A DNA stretch of 64,000 nucleotides from Deltaproteobacteria bacterium (lineage in GTDB: Bacteria; Myxococcota_A; Polyangia; JAAYKL01): NCBI GenBank assembly GCA_016935665.1, contig JAFGQN010000119.1:1-64000 (forward strand), given 5' to 3'. Below, one piece after another: positions 46,146 through 56,072 of the stretch; position 1 is the first letter of the stretch, and every line of letters starts with the position of its first letter. Both the position numbers and the translations under genes were made by a program. The notes under the pieces were generated by a model that worked only from the letters and a program-made list of their open reading frames with translations, had not been told where the DNA came from and ran no database searches.

Positions 46146-46446
46146 AAGTCGCGAAATCTGCTGGAAAGACTTCGTGATTATGAAGATGACATATTGCGCT
46201 TTATGACATCAGAGATAGTGCCTTTCACCAATAATCAGGGTGAAAACGATCTTCGAATGACTAAAAGTGCAGCAAAAAGTGTCTGGATGCTTTCGCTCCA
46301 TGGAAAGCGCAAAATTCTTCTGCCGAATCAGAAGCTACCTGATTACCTGCCGAAAACACGGTATCGCTCAAACAACTGCGCTTGACTTGCTTTTCCAGGG
46401 TAAACTCCCGGATTTCGACTCTTATCTGAATATTACCGCTGAATAG
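46146..46446 (+). pseudogene. IS66-family transposase C-terminal remnant
   Basis: The frame reads NLLERLRDYEDDILRFM and PFTNNQGENDLRMTK, typical of the IS66 DDE transposase end with its E (NNQGEND). After a one-base shift near 46265 the text continues VQQKVSGCFRSMESAKFFCR, then RKHGIAQTTALDLLFQGKLP and a stop. No N-terminal half, TnpA/TnpB or terminal repeat is seen. It abuts the NAD-salvage remnant directly. Confidence 0.8.
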
Positions 46447-46453
46447 TTACTAC

Positions 46454-46589
46454 GCTTTGTCTCAAAAGGGTAATTGAACCTTTCGATCTTTTGTTTTTGC
46501 CCCAGAGGGGCCCAGACAACCACCCCGACTACCCGATTGCCTGGGCCCCTTCGGGGCGGCTTATACCAAAAGAACTTTTAAGACAAAGC
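46454..46589. repeat. 136-base element with terminal inverted repeats and nested palindromes
   Basis: The ends GCTTTGTCTCAAAAG and CTTTTAAGACAAAGC are 15-base inverted copies with one mismatch. Inside, 46499-46517 and 46539-46557 are again inverted copies, each itself a small hairpin (GCCCC-AGA-GGGGC; GCCCC-TTC-GGGGC). The whole can fold as a long stem. It sits between the IS66 remnant and the beta-helix remnant. It could be a MITE-like insertion or a terminator. No coding content. Confidence 0.55.
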
Positions 46590-46715
46590 CTGGTGATTTT
46601 CATTTGGACATCGGCAGTCCCGCCATTGATGCGGGTGTTGAGCTGCTGTGGGACGTGAATGGGAGCGTCCCTGGAAATTATAACAACACTGCGTCCGATA
46701 TTGGCTGATATGAAA
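46590..46715 (+). pseudogene. C-terminal scrap of a beta-helix lipoprotein
   Basis: The frame reads GDFHLDIGSPAIDAGVELLW, then DVNGSVPGNYNNTASDIG and a stop. This is the same text, with about 70 percent match by eye, as the end of the intact beta-helix lipoprotein 1.3 kb downstream (DDFHLGIGSPAIDAGFDMGW). It is the remains of a duplicated copy or a sibling gene. Confidence 0.7.
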
Positions 46716-46754
46716 CAGCGTAGTCTCGCACTTCTTTCGTGTTTATCGCTGTAA

Positions 46755-46798
46755 GACGCATTTCAAATGTGAAGATGCGTCGTTGCATCAATGCAACG
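46755..46798. repeat. Two adjacent hairpins
   Basis: GACGCAT and ATGCGTC (46755-46761, 46775-46781) form one stem. Directly after it CGTTGCAT-CA-ATGCAACG (46781-46798) is a perfect palindrome. They follow the beta-helix scrap and could be its old terminator. The stretch 46800-47029 has nothing else I can support. Confidence 0.4.
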
Positions 46799-47029
46799 AG
46801 GAAAGGCGAGTTCTGCACGTTTCTGGCAGCATGAGGCTGCTGAACAGGTTCAGTTTTCTCATATGTCCCACATATGGCGCATTTGGAACATCTTTTTTTT
46901 CAACTGAAATATGGCACGCGCTTTGCTGAACTGATTTTGTCGCCTTAGTGGCGTGCGTATTGTCAAGGAGTCGTTGTCGCCAAAGAAGTACACAGCCCTG
47001 CCGGTGTTTTACGATGCGATGAGGGAACC

Positions 47030-48490
47030 GTGCGAAATTATCTTTCTTCCTGTTTTGTGCAAATTGTTTTTTCAGCAGTGGTTTTTGCGGGTTGTGGCCG
47101 TATATCGTTCGAACATACTTCACATGATACGGACAGCAATATCGATACTGGCGATGTCGAAGGCACGGAATCCGAAACCGGAGTTATTGAAGATTCGAAC
47201 ACTGTTTCCCCTGTCGATACCGCAACGGATAGCAGCCAAAATCCGGGTACTGACTCAGACACGGAAACGGGCACAGACACGGCGACAGGTACAGGCGCGG
47301 ATACAGACACAGATACAGATACAGATACAGCCACAGATACAGATACAGATGCCGATACCGACACAGATACGGGCACAGAAATGGATACGAGCAGTGATAC
47401 GGACACTGGTACAGACACCGGTTCGGATACGGGATCGGATACAGATACTTTCGCCGACACAGACACGGGGACTGGCACGGATACGGCCACGGATACAGGT
47501 GCAGATACCAATGTGGATACCGACACGTTTGCCGGCAGTCAAACGGTGAACGCATCGTTGTCCCTTGAGGAAGCGATTATTGCTGCCAATGCAAATCCAG
47601 GGGCAGACATTATTTTTATCGAGCCGGGCCTGGATACAATCCTGGGCAGTACCGGTCTGACCCGCATTTCGGATGCGTTGACCATTGTGGGGAGCGATTC
47701 CCTCATTAACGGCAGCGCCGTCACAGCAAATGACGGATGTCTCAGTATCGCCGCGACGGATGTGGAGATTTATGGTGTTGATATGTTTGCGTGTACCACA
47801 TACCCGTTTGTGATTGTCAATGGCGACAATATTCAGATTCACAACAATACATTGCGGGACAATAAGGCGGCCATTATGTGTTGGAACAACACCTCAAATG
47901 TGGTGATTGGCCCCGGCAATATCATCGAGAATTCGGACGATACCGCTATCTGGACACATTGCGATGGTGTGCGGATAATCCAAAACGAAATTTACCACCC
48001 GGTTTCGTTTGGAATTCAGGTAGACAACAATAACGGCGTCGTTGTGGGCAATCTTGTGGTGGGGGGCGATACCCGTAATATTTTTGTGAACAACAATGCC
48101 ACAGGATGGACCATCTGGCACAACACGTTGACCGGCGCCGGTGTGGATGCGCTGTTTGTGGCGTCCGGCGCCAGCGTAGAGTTGTGGAACAATATTTTTT
48201 ACAACGCAACGTTGTATGGTGTCTATCTGAGCGGTGGCATTGTCACAAATAACGACAACAATCTCTTTTTTGACAACGGAATTGCGGACTGGGGAGGTGG
48301 GTATGTGCCCGGTTCCAATGTGGTCACGCAAAACCCACTTTTTGTCGACGAGGCCAATGATGATTTCCATTTAGGCATTGGCAGTCCTGCCATTGATGCA
48401 GGTTTTGATATGGGATGGGATGTCAATGGCAACACACCAGAAAATTACAACAGCACCGCGCCCGATATAGGCTGCTTCGAAACCGAGTAA
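47030..48490 (+). CDS. Beta-helix lipoprotein with Asp-Thr-rich linker
   Basis: Starts at GTG 47030. The lipobox VVFAGC (about residue 22) is followed by a linker of about 110 residues made mainly of DTDTDT and DTGTDT. The rest (about 165-486) is a right-handed parallel beta-helix like those of pectate lyase/NosD proteins: NGDNIQIHNNTLRDNKAAI, then TGWTIWHNTLTGAGVDALF, and a closing GSPAIDAGFD choice-of-anchor-like motif. It is probably exported to the cell surface and may bind or cut polysaccharide; catalytic residues cannot be assigned. A truncated copy lies upstream. Confidence 0.8.
   Translation: MRNYLSSCFVQIVFSAVVFAGCGRISFEHTSHDTDSNIDTGDVEGTESETGVIEDSNTVSPVDTATDSSQNPGTDSDTETGTDTATGTGADTDTDTDTDTATDTDTDADTDTDTGTEMDTSSDTDTGTDTGSDTGSDTDTFADTDTGTGTDTATDTGADTNVDTDTFAGSQTVNASLSLEEAIIAANANPGADIIFIEPGLDTILGSTGLTRISDALTIVGSDSLINGSAVTANDGCLSIAATDVEIYGVDMFACTTYPFVIVNGDNIQIHNNTLRDNKAAIMCWNNTSNVVIGPGNIIENSDDTAIWTHCDGVRIIQNEIYHPVSFGIQVDNNNGVVVGNLVVGGDTRNIFVNNNATGWTIWHNTLTGAGVDALFVASGASVELWNNIFYNATLYGVYLSGGIVTNNDNNLFFDNGIADWGGGYVPGSNVVTQNPLFVDEANDDFHLGIGSPAIDAGFDMGWDVNGNTPENYNSTAPDIGCFETE
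47200..47530 (+). repeat. Asp-Thr-coding low-complexity repeat
   Basis: GATACAGACACA-type hexamers repeat for some 300 bases within the lipoprotein gene and code for DT repeats. Antisense frames stay open across it only because of composition (VSVS-type protein) and should not be annotated. Its length probably varies between strains. Confidence 0.8.
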
Positions 48491-48636
48491 CCCCCGCCTT
48501 TGCCTTGCCTGGAAACGGCAGGGTGTCAAACAGCGATATTGAATTCAGCGCCAGCGAAAGACGTGGGGCACAGACAATTGCGGCTGTTGCCTGATAAAAT
48601 ATTTTCTCTTTCTCACTTGACTGGAACCAATGATAT

Positions 48637-49629
48637 ATGTATTTTGATTCGATGACTATCGAATCAAAAATTATAATCCGCCAAATGTCTGCTGCAGCAC
48701 GCATTGCGATATTAAAAGCCCTTGCAGATGAAACCCGGCTAAAAATTGCCGCAGCGCTTTTGGAATCGCCCCATTGCACGGAAGAACTGGCGACCCGGTT
48801 GAAACGGACACCGGCGACGATTTCCTTTCATCTGCGTAAACTCGATGACGCGGGGCTCGTTGTAAAACGTAAAAATCAGTACTATCTGATGTACGCGTTA
48901 CGCCCCGAATTGCTGGAAACCACTCTGGCCATGCTCATCAGTCCGGATGCCGGTGTGAACACCGAGGAGCAGTCCCGGATGAATCAGTATCGTCAAAAGG
49001 TGGTGCGCACGTTCTTTAAAAATGGTCGCCTGATTCAGATGCCCAAACAGTGGCGGAAACGTCGCATCGTACTTGATGAGATATTGCCTGCGTTTGAAGT
49101 GGGACGAGACTACGATGAAACAGAGGTGGACGCGTGTATTCACGCCTTTGCGGACGACCACTGTCTTATTCGCAGAATGCTCATCGATGAAAAATTAATG
49201 ACGCGTAGCGGACGAACGTATCGCCGCGCTTTAGAGGAGAAAAAAGTGATGGCCGACGTCACCAAAAAAAAAGAGATTAAGAGAGAGTTTCTCGACGCGC
49301 CCAAAGAGGCCGGCATATTTCGCATTACCAACACAGAGAACGGGAAAGTGTTCCTGGGGTCCAGCCTGAACCTTCACGGGCCTCTGAACAAGCATCGATT
49401 TACCCTTTCGATTGGCTCGCATATTAACAAAGAGCTGCAAAAGGACTGGAAACAGTACGGCGAAAAGGCCTTTGTGTTTGAAATTGTTGAAACTGTACAA
49501 CCGTCAGACGCACCCGACTTTAACGTTGAAGATGAACTCGAACTGCTGGAGGAAATCTGGACTGAAAAAGAAAAGATTTTTACCGATGCAGCGCGTTCAT
49601 ACAATCGGCGAAAAAAAATACGAGAGTAA
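48637..49629 (+). CDS. ArsR-type regulator fused to DUF2087 and GIY-YIG-like domains
   Basis: Residues about 15-100 are an ArsR-type winged helix (LADETRLKIAAALLESPHCT, TPATISFHLRKLDDAGLV). Residues 120-195 match DUF2087 (RLIQMPKQWRKRRIVLDEIL and DHCLIRRMLIDEKLMTRSG). Residues 225-320 look like a GIY-YIG nuclease fold (AGIFRITNTENGKVFLGSS), with GIF and FLG in place of GIY and YIG, so catalysis may be lost. A DNA-binding regulator with a former nuclease module, perhaps sensing a metal or small molecule; the Cys pair needed for ArsR metal binding is absent. Start could also be at 48652 or 48685. Single gene. Confidence 0.8.
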   Translation: MYFDSMTIESKIIIRQMSAAARIAILKALADETRLKIAAALLESPHCTEELATRLKRTPATISFHLRKLDDAGLVVKRKNQYYLMYALRPELLETTLAMLISPDAGVNTEEQSRMNQYRQKVVRTFFKNGRLIQMPKQWRKRRIVLDEILPAFEVGRDYDETEVDACIHAFADDHCLIRRMLIDEKLMTRSGRTYRRALEEKKVMADVTKKKEIKREFLDAPKEAGIFRITNTENGKVFLGSSLNLHGPLNKHRFTLSIGSHINKELQKDWKQYGEKAFVFEIVETVQPSDAPDFNVEDELELLEEIWTEKEKIFTDAARSYNRRKKIRE

Positions 49630-49723
49630 TATCTGAAACGATTCTTGCGCGGTGCAATATTGGCCACTATCCCCACCTGTCAACTGCGTTCCTTCCAAAA
49701 AAAACGCGCATCATGACAGGACT

Positions 49724-52387
49724 TCATACTTCAAAAAAGTCTGAAAGGGTCTTCAATTGTTCCGCATGGCTGGAAAGGTCGACGGCAGCCTCCGACATAC
49801 TGGACGTTGAGTTCGAGTTTTGTTGCAGCACATGATCCAGTTGCTGTATTGCTTCTGTGACCTGGGCAATTCCTTGCGTCTGCTCGCTGGTAGAGGCATT
49901 GATCTCTTTGAGCAGTTCGGATGTATGTTTTATATTAGGCATCATCTGGTTGAGCAGCCTGGTGGCATCCTCGGATACAGTGACAGAGCGACCCGACAAA
50001 TCCACTATCTCCTTTGCCGCCAGCTGTGATCGTTCAGCCAATTGCCGCACTTCGGCGGCCACCACCGCAAATCCCTTCCCCTGTTCTCCGGCACGGGCGG
50101 CCTCAATTGCCGCGTTTAGCGCCAGCATGTTGGTTTGGCGCGCAATCTCCTCAACAACGGTTATTCTATCTGAGATGGTACGCATCATCGTCATTGTGGA
50201 TGAGACGGCCTTCTCGCAAGCGACAGCTTCTGTAGCGGCCAACTCCGCGATTGAACTGGTTTTTAACGCATTGTCTGCATTCTGTTTCACAGAGCTGGAC
50301 ATCTGCTCCATTGTGCTGGAAATCTCTTCGATGCTTGCCGCCTGCTGTTCAGCCCCTCCCGACATCTGTTGCGAGACGCTGGCGATGTGACTGGCACGAT
50401 CAGCGACAGTGCCGGACGAGTTTTGCACATCGACAGCAAAGCGTTTCAACTGGTCGGTAACCACTTCGATGCTATCCCGAATACGCGTAAAGTTTTTTTC
50501 GAGGTCCCTTGTATCCTCTGTGGACATCGGCAGGTTGAATAGGACGCCTAAATGTCCATTGGCTATCTGCTCGAGAACTACAATTAACTCAGAAATGCCC
50601 TCTTCCTGATACGCACCCTGCCTTTGGCTGAGATTGGCACTTCGACGAATCACTGTCTGATCGGTGATGAATGCCATGGCGCCGACCACGCGCGTATCTT
50701 TAACAATCGGAACGCCGATATATTCAACCGCCATCTGTTTGCCGCCAAGTACAATATCCGTGTGAAGAACCGTTTTTTCATTGGTCGCCATGGACAACGC
50801 GCATGCACAGTTGCGGTTTTCACAGCCATCGATGTATTTATAACTCTTTTGACCGACGACTTTTTCGAGTTCAGCATCCATTTGGCCTGTCATGTATCGA
50901 TTGACGTACAGTATAGTGTTTTCTCTGTCTACCACCATCACCCCGATAGGAATATTATCCAGATGACTGACAAATTCAGCGGCAAGCAGATTTACGCCAT
51001 CCACCAGACGGCGCCATGTTCCCCCGTACAGATCCACATCGCCCCGCTGCAAAAATTTTCCACTTCGAATCTCCAGGCTGAGCTGCTGAAGATTCGCCTG
51101 GACATTTTGCAGTACGATAACGACGTCCCGCAGTGCTGACATCATAATGCCCACTTCGTCCGTGCTGGTCTGTTCAGGAACGTCAACCAGTTCTCCTTTT
51201 GCGATAGCCCGCATCGCATCAGAGGCTGTTTTTAGCCGGCGTGAGATGGTTTGACTGACTCGGATGACCACCACCGCGCCCAGCAGCAGAGCTACAATAC
51301 TGACGCCGTATATCCAGTCCGTTACTTCTGACAGAGTATGATCCACGATGACGCCTGGTTCCGTCATCTCTTTTTCATCGGCCATGGCAACGATGGTCCA
51401 GTCCCAGGGCTCAAAATATGTCATCGCTGCGAGCCTGCCGCGTTTCGTGTTGCCCACCCCAATCTGATATCGCGTCAGAGAAATTTTGCCGGGCGCCTTA
51501 ACCACCTCTGCAAGTGTCGTTTTTACATCGGCATTCCCCTGGACGTCGTCCAGGCTGCTGAACGCGAGACCTTTCAGGCTGTGGTCCCGATGGTGTATAA
51601 TTTTTGCATTGTCGCCTGCGGACCCCTCTACAATTGCCACCGTTCCCGACTTCCCGATTTTTATCGCCTCGAGACTGGACTGAATAGCATCAACATTTTC
51701 CTGCAGCAATCCCACGTACACTGCGCCGACAACCTGACCGTATTTGTCCACAATAGGATCATAGACCGTCAGGTACCATGCGTTGACTACAAATGCCTTG
51801 CCACTGAATGTCTCGCCAGAGACCAGTGTTTTCGCGACAGGACTCGTTTCTGGAATATAGGTGCCCACTGCCCGTTGACCATCGAGTTTTCGAATGCTCG
51901 TTGCCACACGAAGAAAATGCCCCGTGTTTTTGATACGTTGAAAGATTGTACAGGTGGAGCCGGACAGCTTCTCCACGTCATCAACGAATATCGACGGGAC
52001 ACCTGGATCCGCATTGGGGAGGATAGGCGTTCCCCCCAACGTCATTACGGGTAGATTCACTTCCTGGGGTTTGCTGCTGACCTGGTTGACGGCATTCCAT
52101 TTGACCTCTGTTTGACCGAGCACCAGTCCGCCCTGATCTTTGGCCAGTTGTCTCGAAAAAAGAATATCTGCTTCCAGTTTTTTTTTGAGCAGCTGATGAC
52201 TTACGTCGAGAAGATTGGATGCGCTCTCCACTGCCTGGGTGAGTTGCACATCCACTTGCACATCCAGCGTTTTATGCAGTTTATGTTTCAGCCTGCTCTT
52301 TTGCCACTGAAACACACCAGCAATGGTGAATGCAGTAATGAGAACAAGTCCAACACTGACAAATGCGATTCGGTAGCCAATTTTCAT
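49724..52387 (-). CDS. Methyl-accepting chemotaxis protein with Cache, HAMP and PAS domains
   Basis: The ATG at 52387 has AAGGAG seven bases upstream; the longer frame is rejected. The first helix ([20 protein letters not shown]) is followed by a large periplasmic Cache_3-Cache_2-like sensor (ACCESS to ligands from outside; [20 protein letters not shown]), a second helix ([15 protein letters not shown]), HAMP, a PAS-like segment ([18 protein letters not shown]) and the signalling domain. The tip region reads [20 protein letters not shown], identical to the highly conserved hairpin. It should control motility through CheA/CheW, genes not in this window. It is the only chemoreceptor here. Confidence 0.92.
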   Translation of the reverse strand: MKIGYRIAFVSVGLVLITAFTIAGVFQWQKSRLKHKLHKTLDVQVDVQLTQAVESASNLLDVSHQLLKKKLEADILFSRQLAKDQGGLVLGQTEVKWNAVNQVSSKPQEVNLPVMTLGGTPILPNADPGVPSIFVDDVEKLSGSTCTIFQRIKNTGHFLRVATSIRKLDGQRAVGTYIPETSPVAKTLVSGETFSGKAFVVNAWYLTVYDPIVDKYGQVVGAVYVGLLQENVDAIQSSLEAIKIGKSGTVAIVEGSAGDNAKIIHHRDHSLKGLAFSSLDDVQGNADVKTTLAEVVKAPGKISLTRYQIGVGNTKRGRLAAMTYFEPWDWTIVAMADEKEMTEPGVIVDHTLSEVTDWIYGVSIVALLLGAVVVIRVSQTISRRLKTASDAMRAIAKGELVDVPEQTSTDEVGIMMSALRDVVIVLQNVQANLQQLSLEIRSGKFLQRGDVDLYGGTWRRLVDGVNLLAAEFVSHLDNIPIGVMVVDRENTILYVNRYMTGQMDAELEKVVGQKSYKYIDGCENRNCACALSMATNEKTVLHTDIVLGGKQMAVEYIGVPIVKDTRVVGAMAFITDQTVIRRSANLSQRQGAYQEEGISELIVVLEQIANGHLGVLFNLPMSTEDTRDLEKNFTRIRDSIEVVTDQLKRFAVDVQNSSGTVADRASHIASVSQQMSGGAEQQAASIEEISSTMEQMSSSVKQNADNALKTSSIAELAATEAVACEKAVSSTMTMMRTISDRITVVEEIARQTNMLALNAAIEAARAGEQGKGFAVVAAEVRQLAERSQLAAKEIVDLSGRSVTVSEDATRLLNQMMPNIKHTSELLKEINASTSEQTQGIAQVTEAIQQLDHVLQQNSNSTSSMSEAAVDLSSHAEQLKTLSDFFEV

Positions 52388-52556
52388 GCTGAAACACTCC
52401 TTGCTAAAACAAACGCTGACCCCGTCGGAGAGCCAGGGAGCCACAACTGATTAACGAACTGTTGTTATTTAATTTAAGAGGGGTAGGAATTCAGACGTCA
52501 ATACAATCGGTTTCCTTGTGTGTCACACTGTTGTGTGGTTGTTCTTTCATCGTCCA

Positions 52557-53855
52557 TCATGGGCGCACTTGCCCTGCAGACCTTCTCATCCTGAGTTCGT
52601 GGACCATTAAAGGTCCAATGACGTCGGCCCATGCCTTCTGCCAGGCGGTACATCCAACACGGTTGGGGTGAATATGGTCCTCATCGCTGTAAAAGCTGTC
52701 GGCGTTTTGTTTAAAGAGATTGTACAGGTCTGGCCCTTTCGCCAGATTTTTCTGTTTTGTTACTTTGTCAATCACGGTGTTGAGACGCCTGGCGGCAAGA
52801 CTGCGGGATTTGGATGGTGAGTGGGGAATTGGCGCAATGATGGCCTCGTGGCCCGCAGCTTCAATTTTATCCACGATGCGCACCAGATTGGTTTGGAACG
52901 TTTTGCTGTGTCCATTTTCAGGCGATTCATTGATTCCCAACAGCACACACCAGAAGTGTACATCCGGATACATCGCAAGATACGTATCTATCCTGGAAGG
53001 CGTGCCGGTAAGGATGCCAGTGCTGTTGATGCTTACGGTTCCGGCCCCTATCTGCAGTGGATAGACCGCCGTGTAATTGCTTTGAATGACTTTTTGCAGG
53101 GACCGATGGGCGCCAAATGTGCCATGACGATCGGCGCATCGCGCGGTTATGGAATCTCCCACCCATATAAGAGAAGCGGCCATCGCTTGGGGTTCCTCTG
53201 AAACATCCCATACATCGATTTCATCAAGCACGGCTGTGGAAGGGGCGCGGACAGTCACTTTTACCCATCGTTGTCCATTAAATGGGATTCTGTGTTCCCG
53301 ATAACCAAAGGTGTTGCCAGTCACCACTGTTTGTTCATGCCACACCCCATCGGCGCCATTGGTGGAATTCGTACTGGTTGAGAGGACATAGTTTTTGAAA
53401 CCGGGCTTGCCTTCGACGTCCACGGTGCCGGTTTCGTCGGACAGCGCGATGAGGATCTCGGTGGCTTTGGTGTTATCAAGTTTCAGGGCACACCAGGCGG
53501 GCGATCGGGCTGTCCATGTGTTGTCCTTTCCCGTTCCAATTCCAAAGTAATCAACCCCGTATTCGCCATCGTTGCATTTTGTTGCATCACCTGCGGACGC
53601 AGTTGCGATGCGTCCGGGAGTTAAGCGCCGGTTCTCGTAAGTGGTTGTGGCATCCCGGATTGGATTCAACGGGATTTCGCTGCCTGTGCCCATCGCGCTG
53701 TCTGTGTTGGAAAAGGAAACGCAATTGTTTGTTGCGCCATCGGATTTCTTAATATTCGATGGACGGTTTTCGCACGCAATTGCCAGTATGCTCATGATGC
53801 ATGCCCCAACAACCGCACCCTCTTGATATGGTCTCGTCCCTGTTTTTTTTTCCAT
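52557..53855 (-). CDS. SGNH/GDSL hydrolase lipoprotein
   Basis: A lipobox (ILAIAC) near residue 28 follows a short hydrophobic start. The middle (about 60-215) resembles a carbohydrate-binding F5/8 or NPCBM-like domain (NTKATEILIALSDETG, RVKVTVRAPSTAVLDEIDVW). The SGNH hydrolase domain follows with catalytic Ser in GDSIT, Gly/Asn in LGINES, and the Asp-His pair in EDHIHP. Deacetylation of polysaccharides or ester cleavage at the cell surface is the likely activity. Single gene. Confidence 0.8.
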   Translation of the reverse strand: MEKKTGTRPYQEGAVVGACIMSILAIACENRPSNIKKSDGATNNCVSFSNTDSAMGTGSEIPLNPIRDATTTYENRRLTPGRIATASAGDATKCNDGEYGVDYFGIGTGKDNTWTARSPAWCALKLDNTKATEILIALSDETGTVDVEGKPGFKNYVLSTSTNSTNGADGVWHEQTVVTGNTFGYREHRIPFNGQRWVKVTVRAPSTAVLDEIDVWDVSEEPQAMAASLIWVGDSITARCADRHGTFGAHRSLQKVIQSNYTAVYPLQIGAGTVSINSTGILTGTPSRIDTYLAMYPDVHFWCVLLGINESPENGHSKTFQTNLVRIVDKIEAAGHEAIIAPIPHSPSKSRSLAARRLNTVIDKVTKQKNLAKGPDLYNLFKQNADSFYSDEDHIHPNRVGCTAWQKAWADVIGPLMVHELRMRRSAGQVRP

Positions 53856-54051
53856 GGATTTGAATAACTATTATTCATCACATTTTTGAAATTTCAAGAA
53901 ACAGGGACAATAGCGGCGTAAAAAAATATGGAACAGATGTACAGGAGCGTTAACTCCTGGTGATAACTATCTGGCGGCACAAATTGCGCATAACGCCGGT
54001 CTCCTTTTCCCGCATGTGCCTCTCGAGGAATGATTACCCCAGGGTTAAGGA

Positions 54052-54519
54052 TTATCGGTTAGTCGCCACTTTCACAGTGATGTGGCGCCCGTCCAATTCA
54101 TATCCGTCCAGTTCTTCGACCGCTTTGGCTCCATCATGCCGATTTTCAAATGTGACAAATGCAAAACCTCGCGACTGATTGGTATTGCGATCGGTAATGA
54201 TAACCGCCTCGGATATTTTTCCAAATTTTGAGAAGATTTCGGTCAAAACCGCCTCGGTTACCATGTCGGTCAGACTTCCGACGAACAGCTTGCAGGGGAC
54301 GGTGGCCGCTGCTTTTGGAGCGTTCGCGCGTTCTTCAATCATCCGCATTGCTTCGGCACTGGAGGGCAGGCGACCCACAATGTCTTCGGCAAACACCAGT
54401 TCAAATTCCTCAGGATCCTGATTGCGGCGCTGTGCTTTGCGCTCGGCTTTCATCCTTTTTTTTCGAGCCTTTTCAGACTCCCTCTGTCGTTTTTCTTGTG
54501 AATATGATTCTCTACTCAT
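54052..54519 (-). CDS. RRM-family RNA-binding protein
   Basis: The first 70 residues are basic then variable. The last 85 form an RNA-recognition motif: RNP2 KLFVGSL, RNP1 RGFAFVTF, with aromatic residues placed to stack on bases. Bacterial RRM proteins bind single-stranded RNA, and many are cold-shock related. Here the domain is C-terminal, behind an alkaline tail, instead of N-terminal. Divergent from the next gene. Confidence 0.85.
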   Translation of the reverse strand: MSRESYSQEKRQRESEKARKKRMKAERKAQRRNQDPEEFELVFAEDIVGRLPSSAEAMRMIEERANAPKAAATVPCKLFVGSLTDMVTEAVLTEIFSKFGKISEAVIITDRNTNQSRGFAFVTFENRHDGAKAVEELDGYELDGRHITVKVATNR

Positions 54520-54551
54520 CCGCTGGCTCTACCATAAATTCGAGATCAAAG

Positions 54552-55994
54552 ATGTCTTTATCGAAAAAAAATTTCAATCCGACACTCTTTTTATTCAATA
54601 GTGAAAGCGCAACAGCCGAACTCACTTATGCATCTTTTATGTTGGGTATGGGATGCAGTGATACCAAAGGGGCTGGCGCCAACCCTCCAGATGGGTACGT
54701 GGAGCCTGCGCACCGTCAGACCGGCCTGCCCCCAGTAGATGATTCGTGGGCCAATGTGTATTCCTGGGACGGGAGCTGGTCTCCCTCATCTGCAAAATTC
54801 CCGTTGAAGGGGATGTTTGATGAAACCCATGCCATGTTGCCCCCGGGTAAATGGGGGTGGGACGGCGCATGTGATTGTCCAGGAGATGAGGGATTGGCTG
54901 TTTATAATAACGAGTTTGTGGCAAAAGGGCTTGATTTCGAGGCGTTGGTCGATGATGCGTCTCATCAGTTCGGTTGGCGTCTCATTGGTACGAACGACGC
55001 GCCGATGACGTTGGACCATCGGGGCGATAACTACGTGGGAACTCCGTGGGTTGACATTATCGATTTGGGTGGGGTCGGTGAGTTGGCCAGTACCGGTCCA
55101 GGAGATACGTCGCCGGGAATGAACCTTTGCGACGGGCCGGATATGCTGCGCTACGGAATCGGACGGAGTGTGGACATGCGCACGGGGTCCGACACTCGGG
55201 GCGCCTTGTTTGATAACGATTTGGTCATATTGGGGACAGAACGAATTCCCGTATTAAATGAGTATGATGTCGAAGGTACCACGATTCATACCGGCCCCGG
55301 ATCGGATTTGGTGTTCGCGCGCAATTTTGGTCCGGCAGCTATCGATTTGGGCAACGGTCTTTCGGGCAGAACAGACACCACTGACACTGCGGATGGGGAT
55401 GATATTGAGGTGTTGCAGGGAAACATGCGGGACTTCAGGGTGTACGGCGGATATGGGAACGATATCATCGTGTGGTATGTGGACGAGGTGAACGATGATC
55501 GCTGGCTTGGCCCCAACTTTTTCGGCGGCGGGGGCTTTGGGGACGCCATCTGGGAATATCCAGGAAGCGACCGCCTCATTCTGGCCGTCGATTTGGCAAC
55601 GCAGGTAGTGTCCAGTCGGTCTGAGCATGATAACAATCCGGGGTCTTTTTTGGCTTTTATCTACTCGGACTATGCTGCGGCTGTGGACGCGCCAATGGCA
55701 GGTGAACCCTATGCCCAATACTATGGCACCGCACCGGTGGGGCCTGATGGTGAACACACATTGACGCTCTCCTATCGTTCGGCGGATGGAACCGTGTTTA
55801 CCCACGATTTTTACGCCACCGGTATCGAAATTATTCAGCTGGGTATCGACGATGACGCCGCGGTGTACGAGGTTGATCAGGTAGCGGGCGCACTTCAGCG
55901 AAGCAATACCATCCCGCCTTTCACCGCCATTCCCAATCGGGACGCGTTTAACCGCTTGTTCGACCGTTTTGCCCGCCCGATAACCCTGCCATAA
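54552..55994 (+). CDS. Exported protein with RTX-like Gly/Asp loops
   Basis: The start is uncertain: ATG 54552 is preferred, a later ATG (54639) sits just before the lipobox-like LGMGC. Residues about 230-330 contain Asp/Gly-rich segments resembling RTX calcium loops (HTGPGSDLVFARNFG, ADGDDIEV, YGGYGNDIIVWYV). The rest is strand-rich. It may be a calcium-binding surface protein. It diverges from the RRM gene by 33 bases, so their promoters overlap. Family not recognised. Confidence 0.6.
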   Translation: MSLSKKNFNPTLFLFNSESATAELTYASFMLGMGCSDTKGAGANPPDGYVEPAHRQTGLPPVDDSWANVYSWDGSWSPSSAKFPLKGMFDETHAMLPPGKWGWDGACDCPGDEGLAVYNNEFVAKGLDFEALVDDASHQFGWRLIGTNDAPMTLDHRGDNYVGTPWVDIIDLGGVGELASTGPGDTSPGMNLCDGPDMLRYGIGRSVDMRTGSDTRGALFDNDLVILGTERIPVLNEYDVEGTTIHTGPGSDLVFARNFGPAAIDLGNGLSGRTDTTDTADGDDIEVLQGNMRDFRVYGGYGNDIIVWYVDEVNDDRWLGPNFFGGGGFGDAIWEYPGSDRLILAVDLATQVVSSRSEHDNNPGSFLAFIYSDYAAAVDAPMAGEPYAQYYGTAPVGPDGEHTLTLSYRSADGTVFTHDFYATGIEIIQLGIDDDAAVYEVDQVAGALQRSNTIPPFTAIPNRDAFNRLFDRFARPITLP

Positions 55995-56072
55995 AAAGCG
56001 GTAACACATTTTTCATGGGCCGGTGTTCAACCAGGTGCAACACAGATTCGTTGCACAAACAAGGAGCATACC

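Noticed and set aside
47038-47526. A minus-strand frame coding for Val-Ser repeats
   Set aside because: Only the reverse of the Asp-Thr repeat of the beta-helix lipoprotein.
51338-52054. A 238-codon plus-strand frame
   Set aside because: Antisense to the Cache region of the chemoreceptor, which is complete.
54228-54551. Extended N-terminus of the exported protein
   Set aside because: Overlaps the RRM gene on the other strand; Arg/Pro-rich and without a signal peptide.
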